A stretch of DNA of 36,960 nt, taken from assembly GCA_021791845.1 (NCBI GenBank), contig JAJYVT010000028.1, forward strand, positions 1-36,960, read 5' to 3'. Every line of letters starts with the position of its first letter. Within the stretch, counting starts at the first letter, position 1. Positions 24,317 to 31,780 of this stretch are shown here, in pieces. The stretch is from Actinomycetes bacterium (GTDB lineage Bacteria > Actinomycetota > Acidimicrobiia > Acidimicrobiales > RAAP-2). The notes below the pieces were generated by a model. It was not told the DNA's origin, did not search any database, and saw only the letters and a program-made list of their open reading frames with translations. The translations under genes and the position numbers were made by a program.

Positions 24317-25527
24317 CCGGCTCCCCCACCGGGGAACCTGCGCTCTCCGCCCGCGACGCCCGGCGGATGGCCCTGCGGGCCCAGGGCCTGCTCGGCCCCC
24401 GGATCGCCGGCGGGCCGCTGGGGGTGCTCCACCACCTGCGGGCGGTCCAGCTCGACAGCATCTCCGTGCTGGCCCGCTCCCACGAGCTCGTCCCCTACGC
24501 CCGGTTGGGCCCGGTGCCCAGGTGCCGCGTGGAGCGTGCCTTCTGGATCGGGACCCGCCGGGAGGAGGCGCCGTACGCCTTCGAGCACTGGTCCCGGGCG
24601 GCGTGCGTGCTCCCGATCGAGGACTGGCCGTACACGGAGTTCCAGCGGGCGGACCGGCGGGCGAAGGGCAGGGGGTGGCACCGGCTCGAGGACGCAGACC
24701 GGCACCGTGCTGCCGTGCTCCAGCGCCTGGCGTCGGAAGGGCCGCAGACGGCGCGCCAGCTCGGCGGGGCCAAGCGTGGCGGGCCGTGGTGGGACTGGTC
24801 GGACGTGAAGATCGCCGTCGAGCAGCTCCTCGAGGTGGGCGACGTCGTCTGCACGTCGCGGGCGGGGTTCCAGCGTGTCTACGACCTTCCCGAGCGCGCC
24901 ATCCCCTCCGGTCTCCTCAGCCGGGCGCTGCCTCGGGGCGAACAGGTCCGCCACCTGCTCGCCGGCGCCCTCCGGGCCCTCGGCGTGGCGACGGTCCCCG
25001 ACCTGGCCGCCTACTGCGGCATCGGCGTGCACGAGGCCGGGGCGACCGTGGCGGCCATGGACCTTCCTCGGGTGCGGGTGGAGGGCTGGCCGGGCACGGC
25101 CCTCGCCGACCCGGCCGCTCTGACGGGCCCCACCCGTGGGCTGCGGTCGCGCCCGGTGCTCCTGTCGCCGTTCGACCCGACCATCTGGTACCGCCCACGG
25201 GTGGCGCGCCTGTTCGGGTTCCATCACCGCCTGGAGGCCTACGTGCCGCGGCACAAAAGGGTGCACGGCTACTTCTCCATGCCCGTGCTCGTGGGCGATG
25301 CCCTGGTGGCTCGGGTGGACCCCGGTCGCGAGGGCGAGGTCCTCGTGGCCCGCAGCCTCCATCTCGAGCCGGGGGCTCGCCCGGACGCCGTCGGGCCCGG
25401 GATCGCGGCGGCGCTGGCCGAGGCCACCCGCTGGGTCGGAGCCACCACTGTTGTGCTCGAGCGGGTCGATCCCGACGATGCCCGCCGCCCGATCGAGGCG
25501 GCCCTCGGAGCGGCCGGGCTGCGCTGA
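24313..25527 (+). CDS. YcaQ-like winged-helix DNA glycosylase (HTH_42 family)
   Basis: Member of the AlkX/YcaQ/AlkZ family (DUF1006, winged helix), whose characterised members unhook interstrand crosslinks or excise bulky alkylated bases. The 404-residue product shows the diagnostic QxD/QxQ catalytic motif as Gln46-Leu47-Asp48 in VQLDSISVLARSHELV. A YAFEHWSRAACVLP segment and a winged-helix section (TARQLGGAKRGGPWWDWSDVKIAVEQLLEVGDVV) follow. The C-terminal part has LLSPFDPTIWYRPRVARLFGF and YVPRHKRVHGYFSMPVLVGD, both typical of the family. It starts at GTG 24313 overlapping the HAD stop. Pairing with a HAD enzyme has no obvious mechanistic reason. Ends 12 bp from the convergent DinB gene. 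Confidence 0.9.
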   Translation: MTGSPTGEPALSARDARRMALRAQGLLGPRIAGGPLGVLHHLRAVQLDSISVLARSHELVPYARLGPVPRCRVERAFWIGTRREEAPYAFEHWSRAACVLPIEDWPYTEFQRADRRAKGRGWHRLEDADRHRAAVLQRLASEGPQTARQLGGAKRGGPWWDWSDVKIAVEQLLEVGDVVCTSRAGFQRVYDLPERAIPSGLLSRALPRGEQVRHLLAGALRALGVATVPDLAAYCGIGVHEAGATVAAMDLPRVRVEGWPGTALADPAALTGPTRGLRSRPVLLSPFDPTIWYRPRVARLFGFHHRLEAYVPRHKRVHGYFSMPVLVGDALVARVDPGREGEVLVARSLHLEPGARPDAVGPGIAAALAEATRWVGATTVVLERVDPDDARRPIEAALGAAGLR

Positions 25528-25539
25528 GCCCGACCGGCG

Positions 25540-26223
25540 CTACTGGCCCACGCGCCCGTCGATCCGCTCGCGCAGGAGGTCGGCGTGGCCGCAGTGGCGC
25601 GCGTACTCCTCGACCATGTGCACGAGCACGGACCGGAGCTGGATCGGCGTGCCGTCGCGCTGGCGCCCGGTCACCCCCAGGTCCTCCGCCGCCTCCACGA
25701 ACCGCTCGGCGAACGCCACCTCGCGCCGCCAGGTCTCCCATGCCTCGGCCACGACGTCGGGATCACCCACCGCCCCGTTCCAGTCGAGATCCCGGTCCCC
25801 GTCGGTGCGGTAGAGGCGCGGAGCGTCCTCCCCCGCCATCACCTGGCGGAACCAGTACTGCTCGACGCCGGCCATGTGGCGGACGATCCCGAGGAGCGAC
25901 ATGGTCGACGGGGGGACCGACCGGCGGGCCAGCTGCTCGGCATCGAGGCCGGCGCACTTCATCTCCATCGTCAGGCGGTAGCCGGCGAGGTACTGCACGA
26001 GCGTGCCGCGCTCGTCGTCCGGCTCGGGGAACGCGAAGCGCGGGTCGGCGCCCGGGTCCACCCACATGTCGGGGTGGGCGGCGGACGCCGACCAGCGGCC
26101 GGCCGGGATGTCGTCGGATCCCGCCGCCGGGATGTCGCCGGAGCGCGCCGGGGTCACCCCCTCATCGTGGACGCCGGCAGCGGCGGCCGCAAGGTCCGAG
26201 GCGATCGGCACCTCCATGCCCAT
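25540..26223 (-). CDS. DinB/DUF664-family protein
   Basis: Four-helix DinB-like protein of the DUF664 group, which in actinobacteria includes mycothiol-dependent or metal-dependent enzymes of mostly unknown reaction. The domain (about residues 53-227 of 227) reads WVDPGADPRFAFPEPDDERG, then MEMKCAGLDAEQLARRSVPP, SLLGIVRHMAGVEQYWF (His likely a metal ligand), and near the end HMVEEYARHCGHADLLRERI with two further His. The ~50-residue N-terminal extension containing two DIPA repeats is unusual. The start is uncertain: ATG at 26223 keeps high G/C third positions, ATG at 26067 matches the domain edge, and a GTG at 26316 would overlap the promoter of the divergent gene. Confidence 0.82.
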   Translation of the reverse strand: MGMEVPIASDLAAAAAGVHDEGVTPARSGDIPAAGSDDIPAGRWSASAAHPDMWVDPGADPRFAFPEPDDERGTLVQYLAGYRLTMEMKCAGLDAEQLARRSVPPSTMSLLGIVRHMAGVEQYWFRQVMAGEDAPRLYRTDGDRDLDWNGAVGDPDVVAEAWETWRREVAFAERFVEAAEDLGVTGRQRDGTPIQLRSVLVHMVEEYARHCGHADLLRERIDGRVGQ

Positions 26224-26280
26224 GAGGGCCGTGAACGGCGTGCGCAGGCTCTCCCGGCCATCGTGCCGTCGACGACGCGG

Positions 26281-26286
26281 TACGGT
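26281..26286 (+). promoter_or_regulatory. -10 element TACGGT before a leader ORF
   Basis: TACGGT ends 6 nt before a GTG at 26293. The hexamer is identical to that at 23586. A transcript from here would begin at or near the GTG of a 21-codon ORF rather than at the downstream dehydrogenase start. Confidence 0.4.
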
Positions 26287-26292
26287 CGGGTC

Positions 26293-26358
26293 GTGCTTGC
26301 GGTTCCCACCCGTCACGGCGCGCGCGCCATCGCACCATGGCGCCGCCGCCCGCGATGA
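26293..26358 (+). CDS. Short leaderless ORF (21 codons) coupled to the dehydrogenase
   Basis: Begins VLAVPTRHGARA and ends in a basic stretch PWRRRPR. Its TGA (26356-26358) overlaps the ATG at 26355 of the next gene as ATGA, the same coupling seen between real genes in this window. It has the leaderless -10 arrangement upstream, while the dehydrogenase has no Shine-Dalgarno of its own. It may serve only to deliver ribosomes to the next start. Whether the peptide has a function is unknown, and a chance ORF is possible. Confidence 0.4.
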   Translation: MLAVPTRHGARAIAPWRRRPR

Positions 26359-27290
26359 CCTCGGTCGCCCCGCCCCGGGTGGCGGTCGGCCCCGAGCCGG
26401 CGCCCTTCGCCGTTGACGCCGTCACCGCCGGCGGCGGCCAGGTCGTCCCGCTGGGCGAGGAGGCCGACGCGCTCGTCTGGCTGTCCCCCCGGCCCGAGGA
26501 CAACGAGCTGCTCCGCCACGCCCTGGCGGAGGGGCCGGGGATCCGCTGGGTCCAGCTCCCGTTTGCCGGGATCGAGCACGTGGTGGCGGCCGGCATCGTG
26601 GACGCCGAGCGTGCCTGGACGTGCGCCAAGGGCTCCTACGCCGAGCCCGTGGCCGAGCACGCCCTCATGCTGGCGATGGCCGGGCTCCGGCTGCTCCCGG
26701 CGCGCATCCGGGCCACCAGCTGGGGCGAGCAGGCCGGCACCAGCCTCTACGACGCACCGGTGACGATCCTCGGCGGTGGGGGCATCACCCAGGAGCTCAT
26801 CCGGCTGCTCACGCCCCTGCGGGCCGAGGTCACCGTGGTCCGGCGCCGTCCCGACCCGGTGCCGGGGGCGGCGCGGACGGTGGCGGCCGACCGGCTGCAC
26901 GACGCGCTGCCCGGCGCCCTGGTCGTGTTCCTGGCGCTGGCGCTCACGCCGGCGACCGAGCGGGTGATCGGCCGGCGCGAGCTGGAGCGGATGGACGAGC
27001 GGGCGTGGCTCGTGAACGTGGCCCGCGGCCGCCACGTGGACACCGGGGCACTCGTCGCGGCGCTGGCGGCGGGCGCGATCGCCGGAGCGGCGCTGGACGT
27101 CACCGACCCCGAGCCCCTGCCCGACGGGCACCCCCTCTGGTCGGCTCCCAATTGCATCATCACGCCCCACTCCGCCGACACCTGGGAGATGGTGCGCCCG
27201 CTCCTGGCCGCCCGCATCCGGGAGAACGTCGCACGCTTCCGGGCGGGCCAGCCCCTCGAGGGAACGGTGGACCCGGCAGCCGGGTACTGA
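26355..27290 (+). CDS. D-isomer-specific 2-hydroxyacid dehydrogenase family protein
   Basis: NAD(P)-dependent oxidoreductase of the D-2-hydroxyacid dehydrogenase group (311 residues, phosphoglycerate dehydrogenase-like fold). The Rossmann motif is VTILGGGGITQEL, a GxGxxG variant with extra Gly. Later blocks are canonical: ERAWLVNVARGRHVDTGALVAAL (catalytic Arg in ARG), GAALDVTDPEPLPDGHPLW (catalytic Glu in DPEPLP) and CIITPHSA (catalytic His). The substrate is unknown. ATG at 26355 is chosen for its ATGA overlap with the leader ORF; ATG at 26337 adds six residues. A hairpin GCCCCG/CGGGGC follows the gene at 27306-27319 without a T tract. Confidence 0.9.
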   Translation: MTSVAPPRVAVGPEPAPFAVDAVTAGGGQVVPLGEEADALVWLSPRPEDNELLRHALAEGPGIRWVQLPFAGIEHVVAAGIVDAERAWTCAKGSYAEPVAEHALMLAMAGLRLLPARIRATSWGEQAGTSLYDAPVTILGGGGITQELIRLLTPLRAEVTVVRRRPDPVPGAARTVAADRLHDALPGALVVFLALALTPATERVIGRRELERMDERAWLVNVARGRHVDTGALVAALAAGAIAGAALDVTDPEPLPDGHPLWSAPNCIITPHSADTWEMVRPLLAARIRENVARFRAGQPLEGTVDPAAGY

Positions 27291-27459
27291 CCCCCCGGGG
27301 GCGATGCCCCGTTCGGGGCCGGCGCGAGAGGACATTCGCCCCTACCCGCCCGCCGGAGACGGGACCACCCTCGTAGTGGGCCGGACGCGACGGCCCGACG
27401 TGCAGACGACAGGCTTCGAGCGCTCGCGCCCCCGGGGCCGACAGCGAGGTGGACGAGCG

Positions 27460-28521
27460 ATGACGGTACGGGTCGGGATCAACGGGTTCGGCCGGATGGG
27501 ACGGACGTTCCTCCGCATCGCCGCCGAGACGGCCGGCATCGAGGTGGTGGCCGTCAACGACCTCGCCGGCGCCGAGGCGCTCGCCGCGCTCTTCCGCCGC
27601 GACACCGTCTACGGGCGGTTCCCGGGCACGGTCGGCTTCACCGACACGAGCCTGGCGCTCGACGGCACCCGGATCGCCCTCTTCGACGAGCCCGAGGTGG
27701 AGCGCCTTCCGTGGGGGAAGCTCGGCGTGGACGTGGTCGTCGAGGCCACCGGGCGCTTCACGACGCGCGAGGCGGCGGCCCGCCACCTCGCCGCCGGCGC
27801 CCCGCGGGTGGTCGTGTCGGCGCCGTGCAAGGGCGCCGACGCCACCGTGGTCCTCGGCGTCGACGACGGGAAGCTCGGGCCGGGCGACGTGGTGGTGTCG
27901 AACGCCTCGTGCACCACCAACTGCCTGGCCGTCCTGGCCAAGGTGCTGGTGGACTCGTTCGGCATGGTCGACGGCCTCATGACGACGGTGCACGCCTACA
28001 CGGGGGACCAGCGCCTCGTGGACTCGATCCACAAGGACCCTCGGCGAGCCCGGGCGGCCGCCTGCAACATCGTGCCCACCTCGACCGGTGCCGCCCGGAC
28101 GACGGCCGAGGTCCTGGCCCCGGTCGCGGGGCACCTCGACGGCGTGGCCATCCGTGTCCCCGTGCCCACGGGCTCGCTCACCGACCTCGTGGCCCTGCTG
28201 CCCCGGAGCGTGAGCCGCGAGGCGGTGGACGACGCCTACCGGCAGGCGGCCGCCCGCCAACCCCTCGTCGGGAAGCTCGAGTACAGCGACGAGGACCTGG
28301 TCTCGAGCGACATCGTCGGCTCGGGGGCCTCCTGCGTCTACGACTCGAAGCTGACGATGACGAAGGGCCACCTGGTGAAGGTGTTCGGGTGGTACGACAA
28401 CGAGTGGGGGTACGCCACCCGCCTGGTCGAGCTGGCCGGCATCGTCGGGGGCTTCGCCCACCCCTCGACCGACGTGCCCTCCGTCGGCGCCGGGGCACCC
28501 CGCGTGACGTCCCGGGCATGA
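27460..28521 (+). CDS. gap: Glyceraldehyde-3-phosphate dehydrogenase, type I
   Basis: Interconverts glyceraldehyde-3-phosphate and 1,3-bisphosphoglycerate in glycolysis or gluconeogenesis. The 353-residue product has the Rossmann start VRVGINGFGRMGR, the nucleophile Cys151 in SNASCTTNC, His178 in TTVHAYTGDQ, NIVPTSTGAA and the terminal WYDNEWGYATR. Asp34 (VNDL), which binds the adenosine ribose of NAD, is kept, but the Leu-Pro pair of NAD-specific enzymes before the HKD motif is replaced by Ser-Ile (DSIHKD), so cofactor use is open. ATG at 27460 follows GAGGTGGA. No pgk/tpi adjoin; instead the stop overlaps the start of an MFS exporter gene. Possibly a second GAPDH paralogue. Confidence 0.95.
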   Translation: MTVRVGINGFGRMGRTFLRIAAETAGIEVVAVNDLAGAEALAALFRRDTVYGRFPGTVGFTDTSLALDGTRIALFDEPEVERLPWGKLGVDVVVEATGRFTTREAAARHLAAGAPRVVVSAPCKGADATVVLGVDDGKLGPGDVVVSNASCTTNCLAVLAKVLVDSFGMVDGLMTTVHAYTGDQRLVDSIHKDPRRARAAACNIVPTSTGAARTTAEVLAPVAGHLDGVAIRVPVPTGSLTDLVALLPRSVSREAVDDAYRQAAARQPLVGKLEYSDEDLVSSDIVGSGASCVYDSKLTMTKGHLVKVFGWYDNEWGYATRLVELAGIVGGFAHPSTDVPSVGAGAPRVTSRA

Positions 28522-30227
28522 TCCGCCCAGCCCGAGGCGGCGGCGCTCCGGCGCCCGCCCGCGGCGAGCTCGGGCCAGTCGGCGGGGGGACGCAGCGGCG
28601 GCGGCTCGCCACGGAGGGTGCACGCCCCCGGTGGCCCGTCCTCGCCGTCCTCTGCGTGAGCCTCCTCGTGGTGAGCCTCGACAACACGATCCTCAACGTG
28701 GCCATCCCCGACATCGTGCGGTCGCTCCGTGCCGCCTCGAGCGACCTGCAATGGGCGATCGACGCCTACAGCGTCGTGTTCGCCGGGCTCCTGCTCGTGC
28801 TCGGGAACGTGGGCGACCGGCTGGGACGCAAGTGGGTGCTCGCGGCGGGGATCGTCGTCTTCGGGCTGGGATCGTCGGCATCGGCCTTCTCCGGCTCGCC
28901 CGACCGCCTGATCGCCGCCCGCGCCTTCATGGGCATCGGCGCGGCGGCGATCATGCCGGCGACGCTCTCGATCCTGACCAACGTCTACGTCGACCTCGAG
29001 GAGCGCTCCCGTGCGATCGGCATCTGGTCGGCGACCACCGGCCTCGGCGTTGCCGTCGGGCCGGTCCTCGGCGGGTGGCTGCTGGCGCACTTCTGGTGGG
29101 GCTCGGTGTTCCTCGTCAACGTGCCCATCTGCGTCCTCGGGCTGGTCCTGGTGCTGGCCATCGTGCCGAACTCGAGGGACGAGCGGGCCATGCGGCCGGA
29201 CGTCGTGGGCGCGGTGCTCTCGACCGGCGGGATGGGCGTCCTCTTGTGGGGGATCATCGAGGCGCCGACCCGGACCTGGACCTCGCCCCTCGTGCTCGGG
29301 GCCGTGGTGGCGGGCGCCGGCGTCCTCCTCGCCTTCGTGCTCTGGGAGCGCCGCTCCGACCACCCCATGCTCGAGCTCGCCTTCTTCCGCTCCCGGCGGT
29401 TCTCGACCGCCATCGTGGGGATGGCACTGGTCATCTTCGCCCTCACGGGCGGGCTCTTCCTCTTCACGCAGTACCTGCAGTTCCTGCTCGGCTACAGCGC
29501 GTTGGCCACCGGGCTGCGCATCGCGCCGATCGCCGCCATCCTCCTGGTGGCGGCGCCGGCGTCGATCGCGCTCGACCGCCGCTTCGGCACGAAACCGGTC
29601 GTCTTCGCCGGGATGGGGCTCGTGGCGGCGTCCTTCCTCCTGCTGTCGTCCACCACGGTGCACGGCGGCTACGGCAACGCCCTCCCCGCCTTCATGATGA
29701 TGGGGGCGGGCGCCGGGTTGGCCTTCGCCCCCTGCACCGCGGCGGTGATGGGCTCGGTGTCGCTCGAGCGGGCCGGCGTGGGGTCGGCGACCAACAGCGC
29801 CGCGCTGCAGCTGGGCGGGGCGACCGGCGTCGCGGTGCTCGGGAGCCTTCTCAACGCGCGCTACCAGGGTCACCTCGGGGCGCTGCTCGCCCACCGCGCC
29901 GTCCCCCACGACGTCCTCCAGCTCGTCCTCGGCTCGCTCGGCGGCGCGCTGACGGTCGCCCAGCAGGCCGGCGGCCACCTGGGGACGGAGCTTGCCCTGG
30001 GGGCGCGCCAGGCCTTCGTGGACGGGATGGACCTGGCGGTCGTGGCCGCGGCGGGGGTGGTCGCGGCCGCGTCGGTGGTGGTGCTCTGGCTCCTCCCCAA
30101 CCGGCCCCCGGACGGCGGCGCGACACCGCGCCCGGCGGACGCGCCCGAGGATCAGATCGGCTCGGGGACCATGTCGATGGCGCCGCAGGGGCACTCCCTG
30201 GCGCAGAGCCCGCACCCCTTGCAGTAG
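28518..30227 (+). CDS. DHA2-type MFS exporter, second copy
   Basis: 569-residue drug:H+ antiporter-2 family transporter with about 14 spans. The first span carries SLDNTILNVAIPDI, the DHA2 motif; motif A is GNVGDRLGRKW; motif C region is GLGVAVGPVLGGWLLAHFWW. It differs clearly from the exporter at 13930-15591. ATG at 28518 overlaps the gap stop as ATGA, so the two should be co-translated. The last ~25 codons run antisense to the end of the convergent flavoprotein gene (76-bp overlap), and that tail (SMAPQGHSLAQSPHPLQ) has no membrane character. Substrate unknown. Confidence 0.92.
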   Translation: MIRPARGGGAPAPARGELGPVGGGTQRRRLATEGARPRWPVLAVLCVSLLVVSLDNTILNVAIPDIVRSLRAASSDLQWAIDAYSVVFAGLLLVLGNVGDRLGRKWVLAAGIVVFGLGSSASAFSGSPDRLIAARAFMGIGAAAIMPATLSILTNVYVDLEERSRAIGIWSATTGLGVAVGPVLGGWLLAHFWWGSVFLVNVPICVLGLVLVLAIVPNSRDERAMRPDVVGAVLSTGGMGVLLWGIIEAPTRTWTSPLVLGAVVAGAGVLLAFVLWERRSDHPMLELAFFRSRRFSTAIVGMALVIFALTGGLFLFTQYLQFLLGYSALATGLRIAPIAAILLVAAPASIALDRRFGTKPVVFAGMGLVAASFLLLSSTTVHGGYGNALPAFMMMGAGAGLAFAPCTAAVMGSVSLERAGVGSATNSAALQLGGATGVAVLGSLLNARYQGHLGALLAHRAVPHDVLQLVLGSLGGALTVAQQAGGHLGTELALGARQAFVDGMDLAVVAAAGVVAAASVVVLWLLPNRPPDGGATPRPADAPEDQIGSGTMSMAPQGHSLAQSPHPLQ

Positions 30228-31780
30228 TCGTAGTCGATGCGGTAGCGGCTGCCCGTCCCGAGCTTGACCACCGCGTTGTCCGGGCACACGCCGTAGCAGT
30301 TGTCGCACTCGAAGCAGTTGCCGCACGACAGGCACCGCCGGGCCTCGTAGAGGGCGGTGGACTCGTCCAGGCCCCGGACCACCTCGTCGAAGCCCGAGGC
30401 GCGGCGGGCCGCCGTCAGGCGCTGCTCGACGGAGGCGGGCGCGTCGGCGTAGTACCAGGTGTTGAGCCGCTCGGCCACGGCCAGCCCCGGACGCGGCGGC
30501 CTCTCCGGGGACGGCCCACCCAGCCAGGCGTCGATCGCCCGGGCGCCGGCCTTCCCCCGGCCGACGGCGTTCGTGACCGTCCGCTCGCCCTCCACCACGT
30601 CGCCGCCGGCGAAGACGCCGGGGGCGCCGGTCGAGCCGTCGTGCCCGGCCCGCACCACGCCGTCCCCGGTCCGCACCCCGTCCAGCCCGTCGAAGAGCGA
30701 CAGGTCGGCCCGCTCCCCCAGGGCGAGGACCACCGTGTCGGCGCCGAGCCGCTGCGTCCGGCCGGTCGGGCGCGGGAACCCGGTGTCGTCCAGCGCCATC
30801 TCCTCCACCGTCACGGACCCGCGCTCGGCCCGGGCGATGGTCGACAGCCACCGGAGGCGCACCCCCTCCGCCTCCGCCGCCTCCACCTCCTCTTCGTGGG
30901 CGGGCATCCGCTCCCGGGTCCGCCGGTAGACGATCAACGGCTCGGTGGCACCCAGGCGCCGGGCGGTGCGGGCTGCGTCCACCGCCGTGTCACCGCCGCC
31001 GTACACCGCGACGCGCCGCCCGAGCGCCGGCGGGTCGCCGGCCTCGGTGGCGGCGAGGAGCGACAGGGCGTCCAGCACGCGGGCCGAGTCGCCGGCCGGG
31101 ACGTAGGCGTTCGCCGCCAGGGAGGCGCCAACGGCGACGAACGCGGCGTCGAACCCGCCCTCGGCCATCGTGGCCCGCAGGTCCGTGACCGTCGTCGCCG
31201 GGCGCAGCTCGACACCGGTCGCCAGCAGCCGCTCGACCTCGGCGTCGAGCACCGGCCGCGGCAAGCGGTACCGGGGGATCCCGTGGCGCAGCATCCCACC
31301 CGGGGTGGCCGAGCCGTCCATCACGACCACCTCGTGCCCCGCCCGCCGGAGGTGGTAGGCGGCCGAGAGCCCCGCCGGCCCGGCCCCCACCACGAGGACC
31401 CTCCGCCCGGTGGCCGACGCCGGTCCCGGCAGCGGCCATCCGGCCCGGATGGCCTCGTCCCCGAGGAACCGCTCGACGGCGTGGATCCCCACCGTCTCGT
31501 CCAACGTCGCCCGGTTGCAGGCCCTCTGGCACGGGTGGTAGCAGACCCGGCCCATGACCGCCGGGAACGGGTTGTCCTCCACCACCTGGCGCCAGGCCTC
31601 CTGGTAGCGCCCCTCCTCTGCCAGCGCCAGCCAGGCCTGGGCGTTCTCCCCGGCCGGGCAGGCGTCGTTGCACGGCGGCATGCGGTCGACGTACACCGGC
31701 CGCTCGGTCCGCCATGCCCCGGTCCGGTTGGCCAGGCTCGTCCCCACGTCGAGCGTGATGGCGAAGGGCCGCTCGGTCAT
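30152..31780 (-). CDS. GltD-like flavoprotein fused to a two-cluster ferredoxin domain (PFOR operon)
   Basis: 542-residue electron-transfer protein. The N-terminal part has the GltD-type Fe-S ligands (Cys37, Cys41, Cys80, Cys84, Cys88). Next come an FAD-binding VVGAGPAGLSAAYHLRRAG (about 130) and an NAD(P)-binding VAVYGGGDTAVDAARTARRLG. The last 60 residues hold two [4Fe-4S] motifs: C489-C492-C495-C499P, with extra Cys483/Cys486, and C520-C523-C526-C530P with Cys532. It probably exchanges electrons between NAD(P)H and the PFOR subunits, taking the place of the separate delta ferredoxin subunit. ATG at 31780 overlaps the porB stop (ATGA) and has GAGGAG upstream. Its 3' end is antisense to the exporter gene. 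Confidence 0.92.
   Translation of the reverse strand: MTERPFAITLDVGTSLANRTGAWRTERPVYVDRMPPCNDACPAGENAQAWLALAEEGRYQEAWRQVVEDNPFPAVMGRVCYHPCQRACNRATLDETVGIHAVERFLGDEAIRAGWPLPGPASATGRRVLVVGAGPAGLSAAYHLRRAGHEVVVMDGSATPGGMLRHGIPRYRLPRPVLDAEVERLLATGVELRPATTVTDLRATMAEGGFDAAFVAVGASLAANAYVPAGDSARVLDALSLLAATEAGDPPALGRRVAVYGGGDTAVDAARTARRLGATEPLIVYRRTRERMPAHEEEVEAAEAEGVRLRWLSTIARAERGSVTVEEMALDDTGFPRPTGRTQRLGADTVVLALGERADLSLFDGLDGVRTGDGVVRAGHDGSTGAPGVFAGGDVVEGERTVTNAVGRGKAGARAIDAWLGGPSPERPPRPGLAVAERLNTWYYADAPASVEQRLTAARRASGFDEVVRGLDESTALYEARRCLSCGNCFECDNCYGVCPDNAVVKLGTGSRYRIDYDYCKGCGLCARECPCGAIDMVPEPI

Noticed and set aside
25585-26358. Long plus-strand frame opposite the DinB gene
   Set aside because: Shadow of the minus-strand DinB/DUF664 gene; only its last 21 codons (from GTG 26293) have independent start and coupling signals.
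27306-27319. GCCCCG/CGGGGC hairpin as a terminator after the dehydrogenase
   Set aside because: Stem is short and no T tract follows; in this GC range such hairpins occur by chance.
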